From Vibrio penaeicida (GTDB lineage: Bacteria; Pseudomonadota; Gammaproteobacteria; Enterobacterales; Vibrionaceae), in assembly GCF_030689305.1 (NCBI RefSeq), contig NZ_JAUYVM010000018.1, positions 42,940 through 106,939 of the forward strand: a DNA stretch of 64,000 bases. The letters are read 5' to 3'. The translations under genes were made by a program, and so were the position numbers. This document shows positions 17,533 through 25,958 of the stretch, piece after piece; position 1 is the first letter of the stretch; the number at the start of each line of letters is the position of its first letter. Under the pieces are notes generated by a model. That model was not told the origin of the DNA. It did not search any database and saw only the letters and a list, made by a program, of their open reading frames with translations.

Positions 17533-18483
17533 TCAACGGTTTTGTTTGGGGGTGATATTCACCCATAGTGGGGTGCGGTAGCGGATCTCTATAGGGAGGA
17601 CTTGACTGACGTTATACAAGGTTTTATCTGTGTCTTTGGTAGAGAAAACACCAGTAAGTTTTAGGCGATGAAGGCTAGGGTCGACTTTGATCACTCCACG
17701 ACGATATCGGGCAAGATCGTTAATGAAATCTGGCAGTGGTGTTGCTTGAGCTAGGATTTTTTGCTTTAGCCACAATGCGTCAGTCGCTCGATTGGCGTAT
17801 TTTGTATCGGTGCGATTAGCATTAAATACAATGCTCTCACCAGAAAGAATGTGAGTAGACTCAAAGCTTTGCTCAGGATAAACCGCCACTTCTCCTTCGT
17901 ACACACTGACTTGAGTTTGCTCCGCTTGCTGGTGGACAGTATAACGAGTGCCAATTGGAACGATTCTCCCTTGACCTGTTATCACTTTAAACGGGGTTAA
18001 GTGATGACCGCTGGTGATCATTATTTCCCCTTGAACGAGGTGCAAGATTCTTTCTGATTGATTGAAATCGACAAAAACACGAGTGGCGGTATTCATGATT
18101 AATTCTGTGCCATCAGAAAGTGATAGCGAGCGCACTTCGCCCGTTGCTGTAGCGTATTCTGCGCCAGTTGGTTGGGTATCTTGTGTAGACATCATCAGGG
18201 CTAACGTACTAACAGAGACACCTCCCCAAAGGAGAACTTGCCTACGAGTGGTTCCACGACGATTGCGACCGAGTACCTTTCCACTGAGCTGAGGATTTGG
18301 AACAGAGGCAAACTTTTTTTGCAGATTTTCCAATTGCTGCCAAGCAAATTCATTGTCTGGGTGAGCGGTACGCCAGGTGTTGAATGCTTTTTTATCTTGC
18401 TCTGTGACGTCATCTGCCCATAAGCGAGCCATCCATAGAGATGCTTGCTCTATGGATTCTCGAGAAATTCTATCCATCGACAA
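17533..18483 (-). CDS. FecR-type anti-sigma/sigma regulator
   Basis: Inner-membrane regulator that receives the receptor's signal in the periplasm and controls the cognate ECF sigma factor. 316 residues: cytoplasmic DUF4880-like domain (about 8-55, with ASLWMARLWADD), one membrane helix (about 83-99) preceded by the twin-arginine-like TRRQVLLWGG, the periplasmic FecR domain (about 110-210, with DGTELIMNTATRV), and a C-terminal STN-like domain that should contact the receptor. The gene begins one base after the sigma gene's stop. TTG at 18483 has GAGG six bases upstream; ATG at 18477 is the alternative. Confidence 0.92.
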   Translation of the reverse strand: MSMDRISRESIEQASLWMARLWADDVTEQDKKAFNTWRTAHPDNEFAWQQLENLQKKFASVPNPQLSGKVLGRNRRGTTRRQVLLWGGVSVSTLALMMSTQDTQPTGAEYATATGEVRSLSLSDGTELIMNTATRVFVDFNQSERILHLVQGEIMITSGHHLTPFKVITGQGRIVPIGTRYTVHQQAEQTQVSVYEGEVAVYPEQSFESTHILSGESIVFNANRTDTKYANRATDALWLKQKILAQATPLPDFINDLARYRRGVIKVDPSLHRLKLTGVFSTKDTDKTLYNVSQVLPIEIRYRTPLWVNITPKQNR

Positions 18484-18484
18484 A

Positions 18485-18997
18485 TCAGACCTCGAGCATT
18501 GCCATCATGCAGCCTTGCAAGGCTTTGGCGACGTACTTTTCAACTGAGGAGACCGATACATCCAACTCTTGGGCGATTTGTTTGTAGCTTTTGCCTTCAA
18601 GTTGGCGCATCAGCAAGGCTTGTCTCGCTTTGTGTGGAAGTTTATTCAATAGGGTGTCAATTTCGACCAGTGCTTCCACCACCAAAGTATGGGATTCGGG
18701 TGAGGAGGACACATCAGCCGGCTCACTTTCTAATAGCTCAAGATAAGCGGTTTCAATCCGACGTCTTCGATAGAGATCGATAACCAAACCCTTGGCAATG
18801 GTTGTCAGATAGCGGCGCGAATCTTTTTGTTCGGGAAGCTTGCCTTTGGTTAACAACCTTAGGTACGTGTCCTGAACCAAATCAGCAGTAACTTCAGGGC
18901 AACCAAGGCGTCGTTGAACGAATACCGAGAGCCAGCTGCGGTGCTCTTGATACATATTATCAATGCGTTGCATATTAGCTGGGTCAATTGCCACCAT
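18485..18997 (-). CDS. ECF RNA polymerase sigma factor, FecI type
   Basis: 170 residues. Sigma region 2 spans about 10-82 (DLVQDTYLRLL at 40-50; RRYLTTIAKGLVIDLYRR at 61-78) and region 4 about 115-165, with the helix-turn-helix KSYKQIAQELDVSVSSVEKY. This is the iron-starvation (FecI/PvdS) branch of ECF sigmas, always paired with FecR. AGGAG stands 9 bases before the ATG. A Fur box lies 37 bp upstream, so transcription should be iron-repressed. Four repeated elements elsewhere in the island are its likely target promoters. Confidence 0.93.
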   Translation of the reverse strand: MVAIDPANMQRIDNMYQEHRSWLSVFVQRRLGCPEVTADLVQDTYLRLLTKGKLPEQKDSRRYLTTIAKGLVIDLYRRRRIETAYLELLESEPADVSSSPESHTLVVEALVEIDTLLNKLPHKARQALLMRQLEGKSYKQIAQELDVSVSSVEKYVAKALQGCMMAMLEV

Positions 18998-19033
18998 CGC
19001 TTGTTACTCCTATCGCCTAGATTTGGCTTACTT

Positions 19034-19054
19034 AAATGATAATGGTTATCATTT
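19034..19054 (-). promoter_or_regulatory. Fur box upstream of the ECF sigma gene
   Basis: Perfect inverted repeat AAATGATAA / TTATCATTT around three bases (TGG). It matches the 9-1-9 and 7-1-7 Fur patterns closely (GATAATnnTTATC core). It lies just upstream of the sigma start, where a bound repressor would cover the promoter. Binding is inferred. Confidence 0.85.
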
Positions 19055-19291
19055 ATATTAATAACAGGCAACGAAATATAGCAGAATTTGGCGGTAGATC
19101 TAGATCAATAAATACTGAGAAAAGAAATAAATTGTGTAAATGAGATATGTGGCAATGAAAAGTCGAATCTTTCTAATTGAAAACGAAAGGCTTCGTAACT
19201 TAACAACTTTTCGCACCACTATACGGTATTTTGAAGGGTATTTATCCTCATTTCGTCCAAATTAAATGAGGGTGGTTGAATATGGAAAGTA

Positions 19292-20653
19292 CTATTTTCC
19301 GATACAAAATGAAGAAAAAATTCGACCGAGTAAGTCGTCAGAACTGAATTCACCTGTAATTTCATTGAGGTGTTGCTGAGAAATTCGAAGTTCTTCTGCC
19401 AGAATTTCGCCTGCCATGTAACCTTCGAGTTGCTGTTGACCTATATCCAAGTGCTCAGCCGCACGTTCCAGTGCATCCAAATGACGGCAACGCGCCATAA
19501 ATCCGCCTTCTTGATTGCCAGAAAACCCCATGATTTCTTTCAGATGATTACGCAATGCATCCACACCTTCCCCTGTTTTTGCCGATAGGCGGATAAGTGT
19601 TGGTGTGTTGACGTGGCAGATCCCAAGATCTTCGCTGGTTTGATCAGCTTTGTTGCGGATCACTGTGATGCCGATTTTCTCAGGCAATCGATCCACAAAA
19701 TCGGGCCAGATTTCACGTGGGTCGGTGGCATTGGTTGTTGTGCCATCCACCATAAATAAGACTCGGTCGGCTTGCTCTATTTCTTCCCAAGCGCGCTCAA
19801 TACCGATTTTTTCTACTTCATCGGATGCTTCACGTAAACCCGCGGTATCAATAATATGCAGCGGCATACCATCAATATGAATGTGTTCACGCAGCACATC
19901 TCGCGTGGTGCCCGCTATATCGGTAACAATGGCAGACTCTTTGCCAGAAAGTGCATTAAGTAAGCTGGACTTCCCTGCATTTGGTCGACCAGCAATGACC
20001 ACCTTCATGCCTTCTCGCATAATGGCACCTTGATTGGCTTCTTGGCGGACCGCGGCGAGATTATCGATGATGGTTTGCAGATCGGTGGCGACTTTGCCAT
20101 CGGCAAGAAAGTCGATTTCTTCTTCTGGGAAATCAATGGCGGCTTCAACATAAATGCGCAAGTGAATTAAAGACTCCACCAGCGTATGAATGCGTTTGGA
20201 AAATTCACCTTGCAGAGATTGCAGGGCGGATTTCGCCGCCTCTTCTGAGCTTGCATCGATTAAGTCAGCAATAGCTTCTGCTTGAGTTAAATCCATTTTG
20301 TCGTTTAGGAATGCACGCTCCGAAAACTCGCCTGGGCGTGCAGGGCGCAAGCCGGAGATGCCCAAAATACGTTTTATCAACATATCCATGACAACAGGAC
20401 CACCGTGCCCTTGAAGCTCTAACACATCCTCACCCGTGAATGAATGTGGGTTAGGGAAGTAAAGTGCTATGCCCTGATCCAGTTCCAAGCCGTCTTGGTT
20501 TTTGAACGGCAGGTATTCAGCATATCGAGGCTTCAATACTTTGCCTGTCACTTCTAAAGCAACTTGCGCTGCGAGTGGACCTGATACCCGAATTATACCT
20601 ACACCGCCTCGTCCCGGAGCGGTGGCCTGAGCGACTATAGTGTCAGTTGTCAT
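19292..20653 (-). CDS. mnmE: tRNA modification GTPase MnmE (TrmE)
   Basis: Partner of MnmG in making cmnm5U34 in tRNA. From the ATG at 20653 the protein is 453 residues, the Vibrio length, beginning MTTDTIVAQATAPGRGGVG; longer in-frame starts up to 20722 add 23 residues not found in the family. The N-terminal folate-binding domain is followed by a Ras-like G domain with GRPNAGKSS (G1), DIAGTT (G2), DTAGLR (G3) and NKAD (G4). The C-terminal FCIGK carries the conserved cysteine. In Vibrio mnmE normally lies next to mioC; here 13 kb of accessory genes separate them. Confidence 0.96.
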   Translation of the reverse strand: MTTDTIVAQATAPGRGGVGIIRVSGPLAAQVALEVTGKVLKPRYAEYLPFKNQDGLELDQGIALYFPNPHSFTGEDVLELQGHGGPVVMDMLIKRILGISGLRPARPGEFSERAFLNDKMDLTQAEAIADLIDASSEEAAKSALQSLQGEFSKRIHTLVESLIHLRIYVEAAIDFPEEEIDFLADGKVATDLQTIIDNLAAVRQEANQGAIMREGMKVVIAGRPNAGKSSLLNALSGKESAIVTDIAGTTRDVLREHIHIDGMPLHIIDTAGLREASDEVEKIGIERAWEEIEQADRVLFMVDGTTTNATDPREIWPDFVDRLPEKIGITVIRNKADQTSEDLGICHVNTPTLIRLSAKTGEGVDALRNHLKEIMGFSGNQEGGFMARCRHLDALERAAEHLDIGQQQLEGYMAGEILAEELRISQQHLNEITGEFSSDDLLGRIFSSFCIGK

Positions 20654-20729
20654 AGCATTTACCTGAAGGGGCATTTCGCCCATTACTGTGTTGAGTTCTT
20701 TGTGCGCAATTGTAATCAGCACTATTAAA

Positions 20730-20753
20730 AAAGGCGACCATTTGGTCGCCTTT
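20730..20753 (-). terminator. Intrinsic terminator of the rpmH-rnpA-yidD-yidC operon
   Basis: Perfect 10-bp stem AAAGGCGACC / GGTCGCCTTT with loop ATTT (plus-strand reading), followed on the minus strand by TTTAAT. It lies 29 bp past the yidC stop, between yidC and mnmE. Confidence 0.88.
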
Positions 20754-20760
20754 CTTTCTA

Positions 20761-20800
20761 TTATTTTGGCTGTCTTAGTCTTTATTTGGCTGTCTTAGTA
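20761..20800. repeat. 20-bp tandem duplication at the yidC 3' end
   Basis: Bases 20761-20780 and 20781-20800 match at 17 of 20 positions, sharing GGCTGTCTTAGT. The inner copy holds the last codons and stop of yidC; the outer copy lies just past the stop and keeps a second in-frame-like TAA region. It looks like a slippage duplication without effect on the protein. Confidence 0.8.
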
Positions 20801-22419
20801 TGTAAGCCTTTCTTTTCCAGCGCTCGGTAAATCAGAGTTTGCTGAATTACTGTCACGACGTTGGAAACCAACCAGTATAGAACCAAACCGGACGGGAACC
20901 ACAGGAAGAAGAACGTGAACATCAATGGCATGAAGTTCATGATTTTCTGCTGCATCGGATCCGTAATGGTTGATGGGCTCATTCTCTGGATTAGGAACAT
21001 ACTTGCACCCATCAGAACTGGAAGGATGTAGTACGGGTCTTGTGCAGACAAGTCAGTAATCCAACCAAAGAATGGCGAGTGACGAAGTTCTACCGATTCC
21101 ATCAGCGCCCAGTATAGTGCGATGAAGATAGGCATCTGAAGAAGGATTGGTAAACAACCGCCTAACGGGTTTACTTTCTCTTTCTTGTACAGTTCCATCA
21201 TTTCTTGGCTCATGCGTTGGCGGTCGTCACCAATACGCTCACGCATCGCTTGCAGCTTAGGCTGTAGCATGCGCATTTTAGCCATGGAAGTGTATTGCGC
21301 TTTGGTTAGCGGGTACATTGCACCACGAACAATAAACGTCAGAACCATGATAGCCACACCCCAGTTAACTACAATGCCTTGAATGGCAGAGAGCAACCAG
21401 TGAAGAGGCTTCGCGATGAACCATAGCCATCCGTAATCCACTACCAAATCTAGGTGTGGCGCTACAGCTGCCATGTCGTCTTGAAGTTTTGGACCAACCC
21501 AAAGTGTTGATTCAACTGAGCCCGTTGCACCATTAGCGATCGTGATGTCTGGAATACGAACACCGATGTCACCTTTGTTGCCGATAACACGCGTATACAG
21601 TCGAGTACCAGGCTGTTGCTCTGGGATCCACGCAGCTGCGAAGTAATGCTGGATCATAGCCGCCCAACCTTGACCTGTTGTTAGCTCAATGGCCAAGCTG
21701 CGGTCTTGCATGTCGTCGAAGCTGTATTTTTTGTAGTTAACGTCTTGTGATGAGTAAGCACCACCACGGTACGTTGGCATAGTAATGCTGCCGCCGTCGT
21801 CCATTAGGTCTTGGCGAAGGTGCGCGTACATACCGAAAGTTGCGTTGGTACCAGAGTTGTTCACAACATCGTATTTCACTTTAAGGTCGTAATGACCGCG
21901 CTTAAGTACAAACGTTTTCACGTACTGTAAGCCATTCGCTTCAAACGTCATTGGAATGCTCAGTTCATCTTCACCATCAGCCAGCTCGAAGCTGTTTGAT
22001 GCCACATGATAAACAGGGCGGCTCTTGCTGCTTAAGTCGACACCCTGAGGACCTACAAGACCACTTTGAGCGATAAATGTTTGACCTTGGCTATTTTTCA
22101 GCAGTTCAAATGGGTCTGCTGAGTCGAATTCTTTTGCGTATTGATTTAAATCTGCTTCAACCACGTCACCACCGAATGTATCGATAGAGAGCGTCAAGAC
22201 ATCTGTTTTTACGGTTACGATTTGCGCTGAAGGCGCCGCTGCTTGAGGTGCAGGGTCGGCTAGTGGGTCCGCAAAGTCTGGGGCAGGAAGAGTACCGCTG
22301 TTTTGTGCCTGCTCAACCTGTTGTTGTGGCGCGGGATTCTTTTCTACTTGCCACTGTTGGTACAGCAAGAAAGAAACCAGTGCCAAAGCGAGCAGTAGGA
22401 TATTACGTTGAGAATCCAT
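20782..22419 (-). CDS. yidC: Membrane protein insertase YidC
   Basis: Inserts and folds inner-membrane proteins alone or with SecYEG. 545 residues: N-terminal membrane anchor (about 6-20, LLALALVSFLLY), a Pro/Ala/Gln-rich linker, the large periplasmic P1 domain (about 60-340), then five membrane segments including the conserved NWGVAIMVLTFIVRGAMYPL, and a basic C-terminus. It lies downstream of yidD by two bases in the rpmH-rnpA-yidD-yidC cluster. The end of the gene is duplicated as a 20-bp tandem repeat. Confidence 0.97.
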   Translation of the reverse strand: MDSQRNILLLALALVSFLLYQQWQVEKNPAPQQQVEQAQNSGTLPAPDFADPLADPAPQAAAPSAQIVTVKTDVLTLSIDTFGGDVVEADLNQYAKEFDSADPFELLKNSQGQTFIAQSGLVGPQGVDLSSKSRPVYHVASNSFELADGEDELSIPMTFEANGLQYVKTFVLKRGHYDLKVKYDVVNNSGTNATFGMYAHLRQDLMDDGGSITMPTYRGGAYSSQDVNYKKYSFDDMQDRSLAIELTTGQGWAAMIQHYFAAAWIPEQQPGTRLYTRVIGNKGDIGVRIPDITIANGATGSVESTLWVGPKLQDDMAAVAPHLDLVVDYGWLWFIAKPLHWLLSAIQGIVVNWGVAIMVLTFIVRGAMYPLTKAQYTSMAKMRMLQPKLQAMRERIGDDRQRMSQEMMELYKKEKVNPLGGCLPILLQMPIFIALYWALMESVELRHSPFFGWITDLSAQDPYYILPVLMGASMFLIQRMSPSTITDPMQQKIMNFMPLMFTFFFLWFPSGLVLYWLVSNVVTVIQQTLIYRALEKKGLHTKTAK

Positions 22420-22421
22420 CG

Positions 22422-22679
22422 TTATTTATCTCTGTCTTGTTTTTGGTGTGGTGGAACGGGGTCATATCCCCCATCGCTCAAAGGATGGCATTTTAATAGA
22501 CGTTTGCCTGATAACCAACACCCTTTTACAAAACCGTGAGCTTTCAACGCTTCAATCGCATATTGAGAACAGGTTGGTGTAAAACGACAACGTGGTCCGA
22601 TTAACGGACTAATCACCCACTGGTAGATTTTTATCAGACCAATGGCTAACCACGAGAGGGGCGAGAAAGGCGATGCCAT
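22422..22679 (-). CDS. yidD: Membrane protein insertion efficiency factor YidD
   Basis: 85 residues with an amphipathic N-terminal helix (LIKIYQWVISPLIG) and the family motif CRFTPTCSQYAIEALKAHG. Known to assist YidC-dependent insertion. Its start overlaps the end of rnpA by 34 bases, the usual arrangement. Confidence 0.95.
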   Translation of the reverse strand: MASPFSPLSWLAIGLIKIYQWVISPLIGPRCRFTPTCSQYAIEALKAHGFVKGCWLSGKRLLKCHPLSDGGYDPVPPHQKQDRDK

Positions 22680-23002
22680 AACTTATCGAAGAGCTTGAAT
22701 ATTTCCTCATTGCTTAAATCTTGAGCGCTTTTCTTCGCAATCACAACAAAATCTTTGTTTGGTAGCTGATGTTGTGACAGGCGGAAGCTTTCTCTAGCCA
22801 GACGTTTGAAACGATTACGACCGACGGCAGTTTTAATCTGCTTTTTAGGGACAGCTAAGCCTAAGCGAGGATGTGAAAGAGAATTCTTTCGGGCAATGAT
22901 GGTGAAATGAGGTGAGCCTGCTCGATGAGCTTGCTGGAAGACATTTTGATAATGCTCGGGAGTTAACAAACGTAACTCCCGATTAAACGCGTACTTGCTC
23001 AA
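22646..23002 (-). CDS. rnpA: Ribonuclease P protein component
   Basis: 118-residue basic protein that helps the RNase P RNA cleave tRNA 5' leaders. The signature KTAVGRNRFKRLARESFR, the RNR motif, is at about 56-73. The start is TTG (MSKYAFNRELRLLTPEHYQ), as in other vibrios, with no strong ribosome-binding site; it begins 12 bp after rpmH, and translational coupling is likely. Confidence 0.95.
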   Translation of the reverse strand: MSKYAFNRELRLLTPEHYQNVFQQAHRAGSPHFTIIARKNSLSHPRLGLAVPKKQIKTAVGRNRFKRLARESFRLSQHQLPNKDFVVIAKKSAQDLSNEEIFKLFDKLWHRLSRPSRG

Positions 23003-23014
23003 AATAATTAAATA

Positions 23015-23152
23015 TTATTTTGAAAGGCGCGCACGGCCTTTTGCACGACGTGCATTAATTACTTTACGACCGTTCTTAGTTGCCATGCGAGCACGGAAAC
23101 CGTGAGAACGCTTGCGCTTCAGAACTGAAGGTTGAAAAGTGCGTTTAGACAT
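23015..23152 (-). CDS. rpmH: 50S ribosomal protein L34
   Basis: A 45-residue, very basic protein beginning MSKRTFQPSVLKRKRSHGF and ending GRARLSK, complete L34. First gene of the rpmH-rnpA-yidD-yidC cluster. In Vibrio the amino-acid ABC genes lie between it and dnaA, whereas in E. coli rpmH and dnaA are adjacent. Confidence 0.97.
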   Translation of the reverse strand: MSKRTFQPSVLKRKRSHGFRARMATKNGRKVINARRAKGRARLSK

Positions 23153-23255
23153 TGTTATTACCTTTACTGATCAGTAGTTTTTAGGTTTATGTTAAACCCG
23201 GCGTGGGACTTAACTTCACTCTGGCTCTTTATTAGAAAGTCTGAGCAAAATCCGA

Positions 23256-23275
23256 CGCCTCTCAACAAAGAGGCG
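23256..23275 (-). terminator. Candidate terminator of the amino-acid ABC operon
   Basis: 7-bp stem CGCCTCT / AGAGGCG with loop CAACAA, in the 219-bp gap between the ABC ATPase gene and rpmH. On the minus strand it is followed by TCGGATTTTG, a moderate T-run, so termination may be incomplete. Confidence 0.55.
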
Positions 23276-23371
23276 GAATTGTAATCACTGACTCATTAAG
23301 AGTCAATCATTGGTCTAACGAAAATTCCGGTCGACGAATTATACGGATTGTCAGTTAAATCTCAAGGATCC

Positions 23372-24109
23372 TTATTTGATCCCCACCTGGCGAAGAAATT
23401 TTTGCAGTTTTGGATCCTGTGGATTACCAAAAATATCTTGTGGAGAACCTTGCTCCACTATGTGTCCATCTGCCATGAAGATCACACGGTCGGCGACTTC
23501 TCTGGCAAATTGCATCTCGTGTGTCACGACAAGCATGGTCTGTTTTTTCGCGGCGAGCGATTTCATTAAGCTGAGCACTTCACCAACCCATTCAGGATCC
23601 AGTGCTGAGGTTGGCTCATCAAACAACAGGAGTTCTGGCTGAAATGCCATTGCGCGACCAATACCCACTCGTTGCTGCTGACCGCCTGAAAGCGCGGCAG
23701 GGTAGCTATCCCCTTTATCACCCAAGCCAATGTCGTCTAGAATCGCTTGAGCGCGCTCTAATGCCTGATCTTTCTTCCAACCACGGACGGTGATCAAGCC
23801 TTCAGCAATATTTTGCCGTGCTGTCATATGGGCAAAGAGTGCATAGCTTTGAAAAACAAAACCGGTTTTGCGACGCAGTGCCAGAACATCCGATTTGGTG
23901 TGCTTTTCTGCATCGACAGTGATGTCATCAATGGTGATCACACCTTTATTGGCTTGTTCTAGAAAGTTCACACAACGCAGTAGTGTGGATTTTCCTGTAC
24001 CACTTGAGCCAATGATAACGATGATTTCGCCTTGCTGGATCTCGATATCAATGCCTTTCAATACTTCAGTATCGCCGAAGCTTTTATGAATATTGTCGAG
24101 TTTTATCAT
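23372..24109 (-). CDS. Polar amino-acid ABC transporter ATPase (GlnQ-like)
   Basis: 245 residues, the nucleotide-binding subunit of a polar amino-acid importer. Walker A GSSGTGKST at 34-42, signature LSGGQQQRVGIGRA, Walker B LLLFDEPTSALDPE, and the H-loop in VVTHEMQFA. The start overlaps the permease stop by four bases. The substrate cannot be read from this subunit. Confidence 0.93.
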   Translation of the reverse strand: MIKLDNIHKSFGDTEVLKGIDIEIQQGEIIVIIGSSGTGKSTLLRCVNFLEQANKGVITIDDITVDAEKHTKSDVLALRRKTGFVFQSYALFAHMTARQNIAEGLITVRGWKKDQALERAQAILDDIGLGDKGDSYPAALSGGQQQRVGIGRAMAFQPELLLFDEPTSALDPEWVGEVLSLMKSLAAKKQTMLVVTHEMQFAREVADRVIFMADGHIVEQGSPQDIFGNPQDPKLQKFLRQVGIK

Positions 24110-24777
24110 CGTACGTATGCCTTATTGAGCTTCGCTTCTGCCCAAATTTGAACACGGGTCAGAATTAAGACCACACCCCAGTAAATCAGTGCAACCGCTA
24201 AAAACGCTTCAAAGAATCGGAAACTGGACGACGCTTCCATTTGCGCTTTCGCCATGATTTCGGCGACACCTAACGTAAAGGCCAGCGACGTCGATTTGAT
24301 CATATCGATGAAATAATTCATTAAAGACGGAAGAGCTACGCGGGTTGCCTGAGGCAAAATAATGCGTCTCATGGCTTGGCTGGTGGTCATGCCCACAGAC
24401 AAACTGGCTTCCATTTGGCTTCTGTCGATGCCAATAATCGCTGCGCGAATGCTTTCCGCCATATAAGCGGCAAAATGCAGGGTTAAGCCGATAACTGCCG
24501 CACTAAACGCATCCAACCCCACCATAAACGGAAAGATCTGAGGCAGCCCGTAATACAGTAAGAAAAGTTGAACGAGCAGCGGTGTTCCTCGGAAAAAGCT
24601 GATGTATAACTGGCTAAGCTGATCCAGCACTGGCACTTTAAACACACGGATATTGGCGAGAATAACCGACAGTATCAAAGAAAACAGCAGTCCCCAGGTG
24701 GCCATAGACATGGTGGTACCGAGATACTTCAGCAGTATCGGCATCAATTCCATCATGTAGTTAAAGTCGAAACCCAT
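24106..24777 (-). CDS. Polar amino-acid ABC transporter permease
   Basis: 223-residue inner-membrane permease of the HisM/GlnP family with about five membrane helices. The N-terminal segment LGTTMSMATWGLLFSL and the EAA loop (EASLSVGMTTSQAMRRIILPQA) that docks the ATPase are clear. Only one permease gene is present, so a homodimer is expected. It is coupled to the ATPase gene by a four-base overlap. Confidence 0.93.
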   Translation of the reverse strand: MGFDFNYMMELMPILLKYLGTTMSMATWGLLFSLILSVILANIRVFKVPVLDQLSQLYISFFRGTPLLVQLFLLYYGLPQIFPFMVGLDAFSAAVIGLTLHFAAYMAESIRAAIIGIDRSQMEASLSVGMTTSQAMRRIILPQATRVALPSLMNYFIDMIKSTSLAFTLGVAEIMAKAQMEASSSFRFFEAFLAVALIYWGVVLILTRVQIWAEAKLNKAYVR

Positions 24778-24819
24778 ATGATTACCTGTACTTAAAATTC
24801 GGATGTAGCAGAGACAAGA

Positions 24820-24845
24820 AAAGGCGGAACCATGTTTCCACCTTT
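24820..24845 (-). terminator. Attenuator-like hairpin between binding-protein and permease genes
   Basis: 10-bp stem (AAAGGCGGAA / TTCCACCTTT, one G-U pair) followed on the minus strand by TTTTCTTG. It sits between the periplasmic binding-protein gene and the permease gene, the usual place for a partial terminator that keeps binding protein in excess. Confidence 0.7.
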
Positions 24846-24869
24846 ATCCTTGTGTATTGTGCTTTTTGA

Positions 24870-25625
24870 TTATTGAGTGATGTCGTCGCCGAACCACTTA
24901 GTCGAAATTTCTTTCAATGTGCCATCTTCACGCATCGATTTCAGTGCCGCATTCACTTCTTTTTGAAGCTTACGACCCGCTTCGTTATCAACGAATGGCC
25001 ATGCATTTTGAATGGTTTCGAATGGCTGACCTGCAAGCTCAAGAGGAAGCCCCGTCTTCTTGATAAGCTCTAGTGCAGATAAACGGTCCATGATGAACGC
25101 GTCAGCGCGGCCAAGTGCAACATCGTGCTCGATGCCTGTGTCGTAGGTCTTGATGTTGATTTTGTTGTCTTTATCGTAATCGCGTAGCAGCTGCTCAAAG
25201 TTTGAGCCTAGGTTGACTGCAACCGTTTTACCCGCAAGATCAGCGATGCCTTTAATCTCATCGTTGCCTTTACGAATCGTAATTTGTGCACCGTCTACAA
25301 CGTATGGGTCAGCAAAAAGGTATTTTGCTTTACGCACATCTGTCATGGTTATTTGGTTAGAAATGGTATCGATACGCCCCGTTTCTAAAAGACCAAACAA
25401 ACCTGAGAAATTTGCTGTTACGTATTCAACGTTGTAATCATTACGTTTGCCGATTTCGTCCCAAAGATCGACTTCAAAACCTTGAAGCACATCTTTTTCC
25501 ACAAACGTGAATGGGAAGTAGCGACCAGACATTCCAACTTTCACGTCTGTCGCAGCGTGAACAGTTTGTGCGAAAGAAGCAGTTAGAGCGAGAGCAGCAA
25601 GAGCGGACTTAATCCAGTATTTCAT
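24870..25625 (-). CDS. Periplasmic amino-acid-binding protein of the ABC importer
   Basis: 251 residues with a signal peptide (cleavage after about residue 24, TVHA) and the bacterial extracellular solute-binding family 3 fold. The family pattern GFEVDLWDEIGKR is at about 49-61, and the hinge region VAVNLGSNFEQLL follows. Resembles cystine/polar amino-acid-binding proteins, but the exact ligand cannot be fixed by eye. First gene of the operon, which is transcribed away from dnaA. Confidence 0.9.
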   Translation of the reverse strand: MKYWIKSALAALALTASFAQTVHAATDVKVGMSGRYFPFTFVEKDVLQGFEVDLWDEIGKRNDYNVEYVTANFSGLFGLLETGRIDTISNQITMTDVRKAKYLFADPYVVDGAQITIRKGNDEIKGIADLAGKTVAVNLGSNFEQLLRDYDKDNKINIKTYDTGIEHDVALGRADAFIMDRLSALELIKKTGLPLELAGQPFETIQNAWPFVDNEAGRKLQKEVNAALKSMREDGTLKEISTKWFGDDITQ

Positions 25626-25958
25626 TCGTTATATCCTCATTATTATGGAGGGGAATATTACTGTTAATTGTAATATTAGTGAAAATAACGAGTTGTTATT
25701 ACAAATAACCAACTATCTTAAAAGAAACGACTTGTTAACATTTGATCTTGGGGATAAACCGCTATTGATCCACAAATTGTGGGTGATCATGTGGGTAATA
25801 TTGGGGAAAAGTGTGCGGATCACTCGAATTGAGGATGAAAAATTGTGAATAACTTCGATCTTATTCACTGGATCTGCGATCATTTACTAGCGATCTGGGC
25901 AACAGAGCGCTAGAATTACCAACCTTTTCCAAATAACGATTACAAGAGTGAGGGCAAC
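25626..25958 (+). promoter_or_regulatory. dnaA upstream region with a cluster of near-consensus DnaA boxes
   Basis: Divergent intergenic region between the binding-protein gene and dnaA. DnaA-box-like sequences: TGATCCACA 25766-25774, TGTGGGTAA 25790-25798, TGTGAATAA 25844-25852 and TTATTCACT 25861-25869, each one or two changes from TTATCCACA. Several GATC sites lie among them. This fits DnaA autoregulation. No real gene is seen here. Confidence 0.65.

Noticed and set aside
19246..19271. CCTCATTT / AAATGAGG hairpin after mnmE as a terminator
   Set aside because: The 8-bp stem is real, but the loop is 10 bases and no T-run follows in the mnmE direction.
25645..25848. 67-residue plus-strand frame upstream of dnaA
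   Set aside because: It covers the DnaA-box cluster; composition is that of AT-rich regulatory DNA and no family is recognised.
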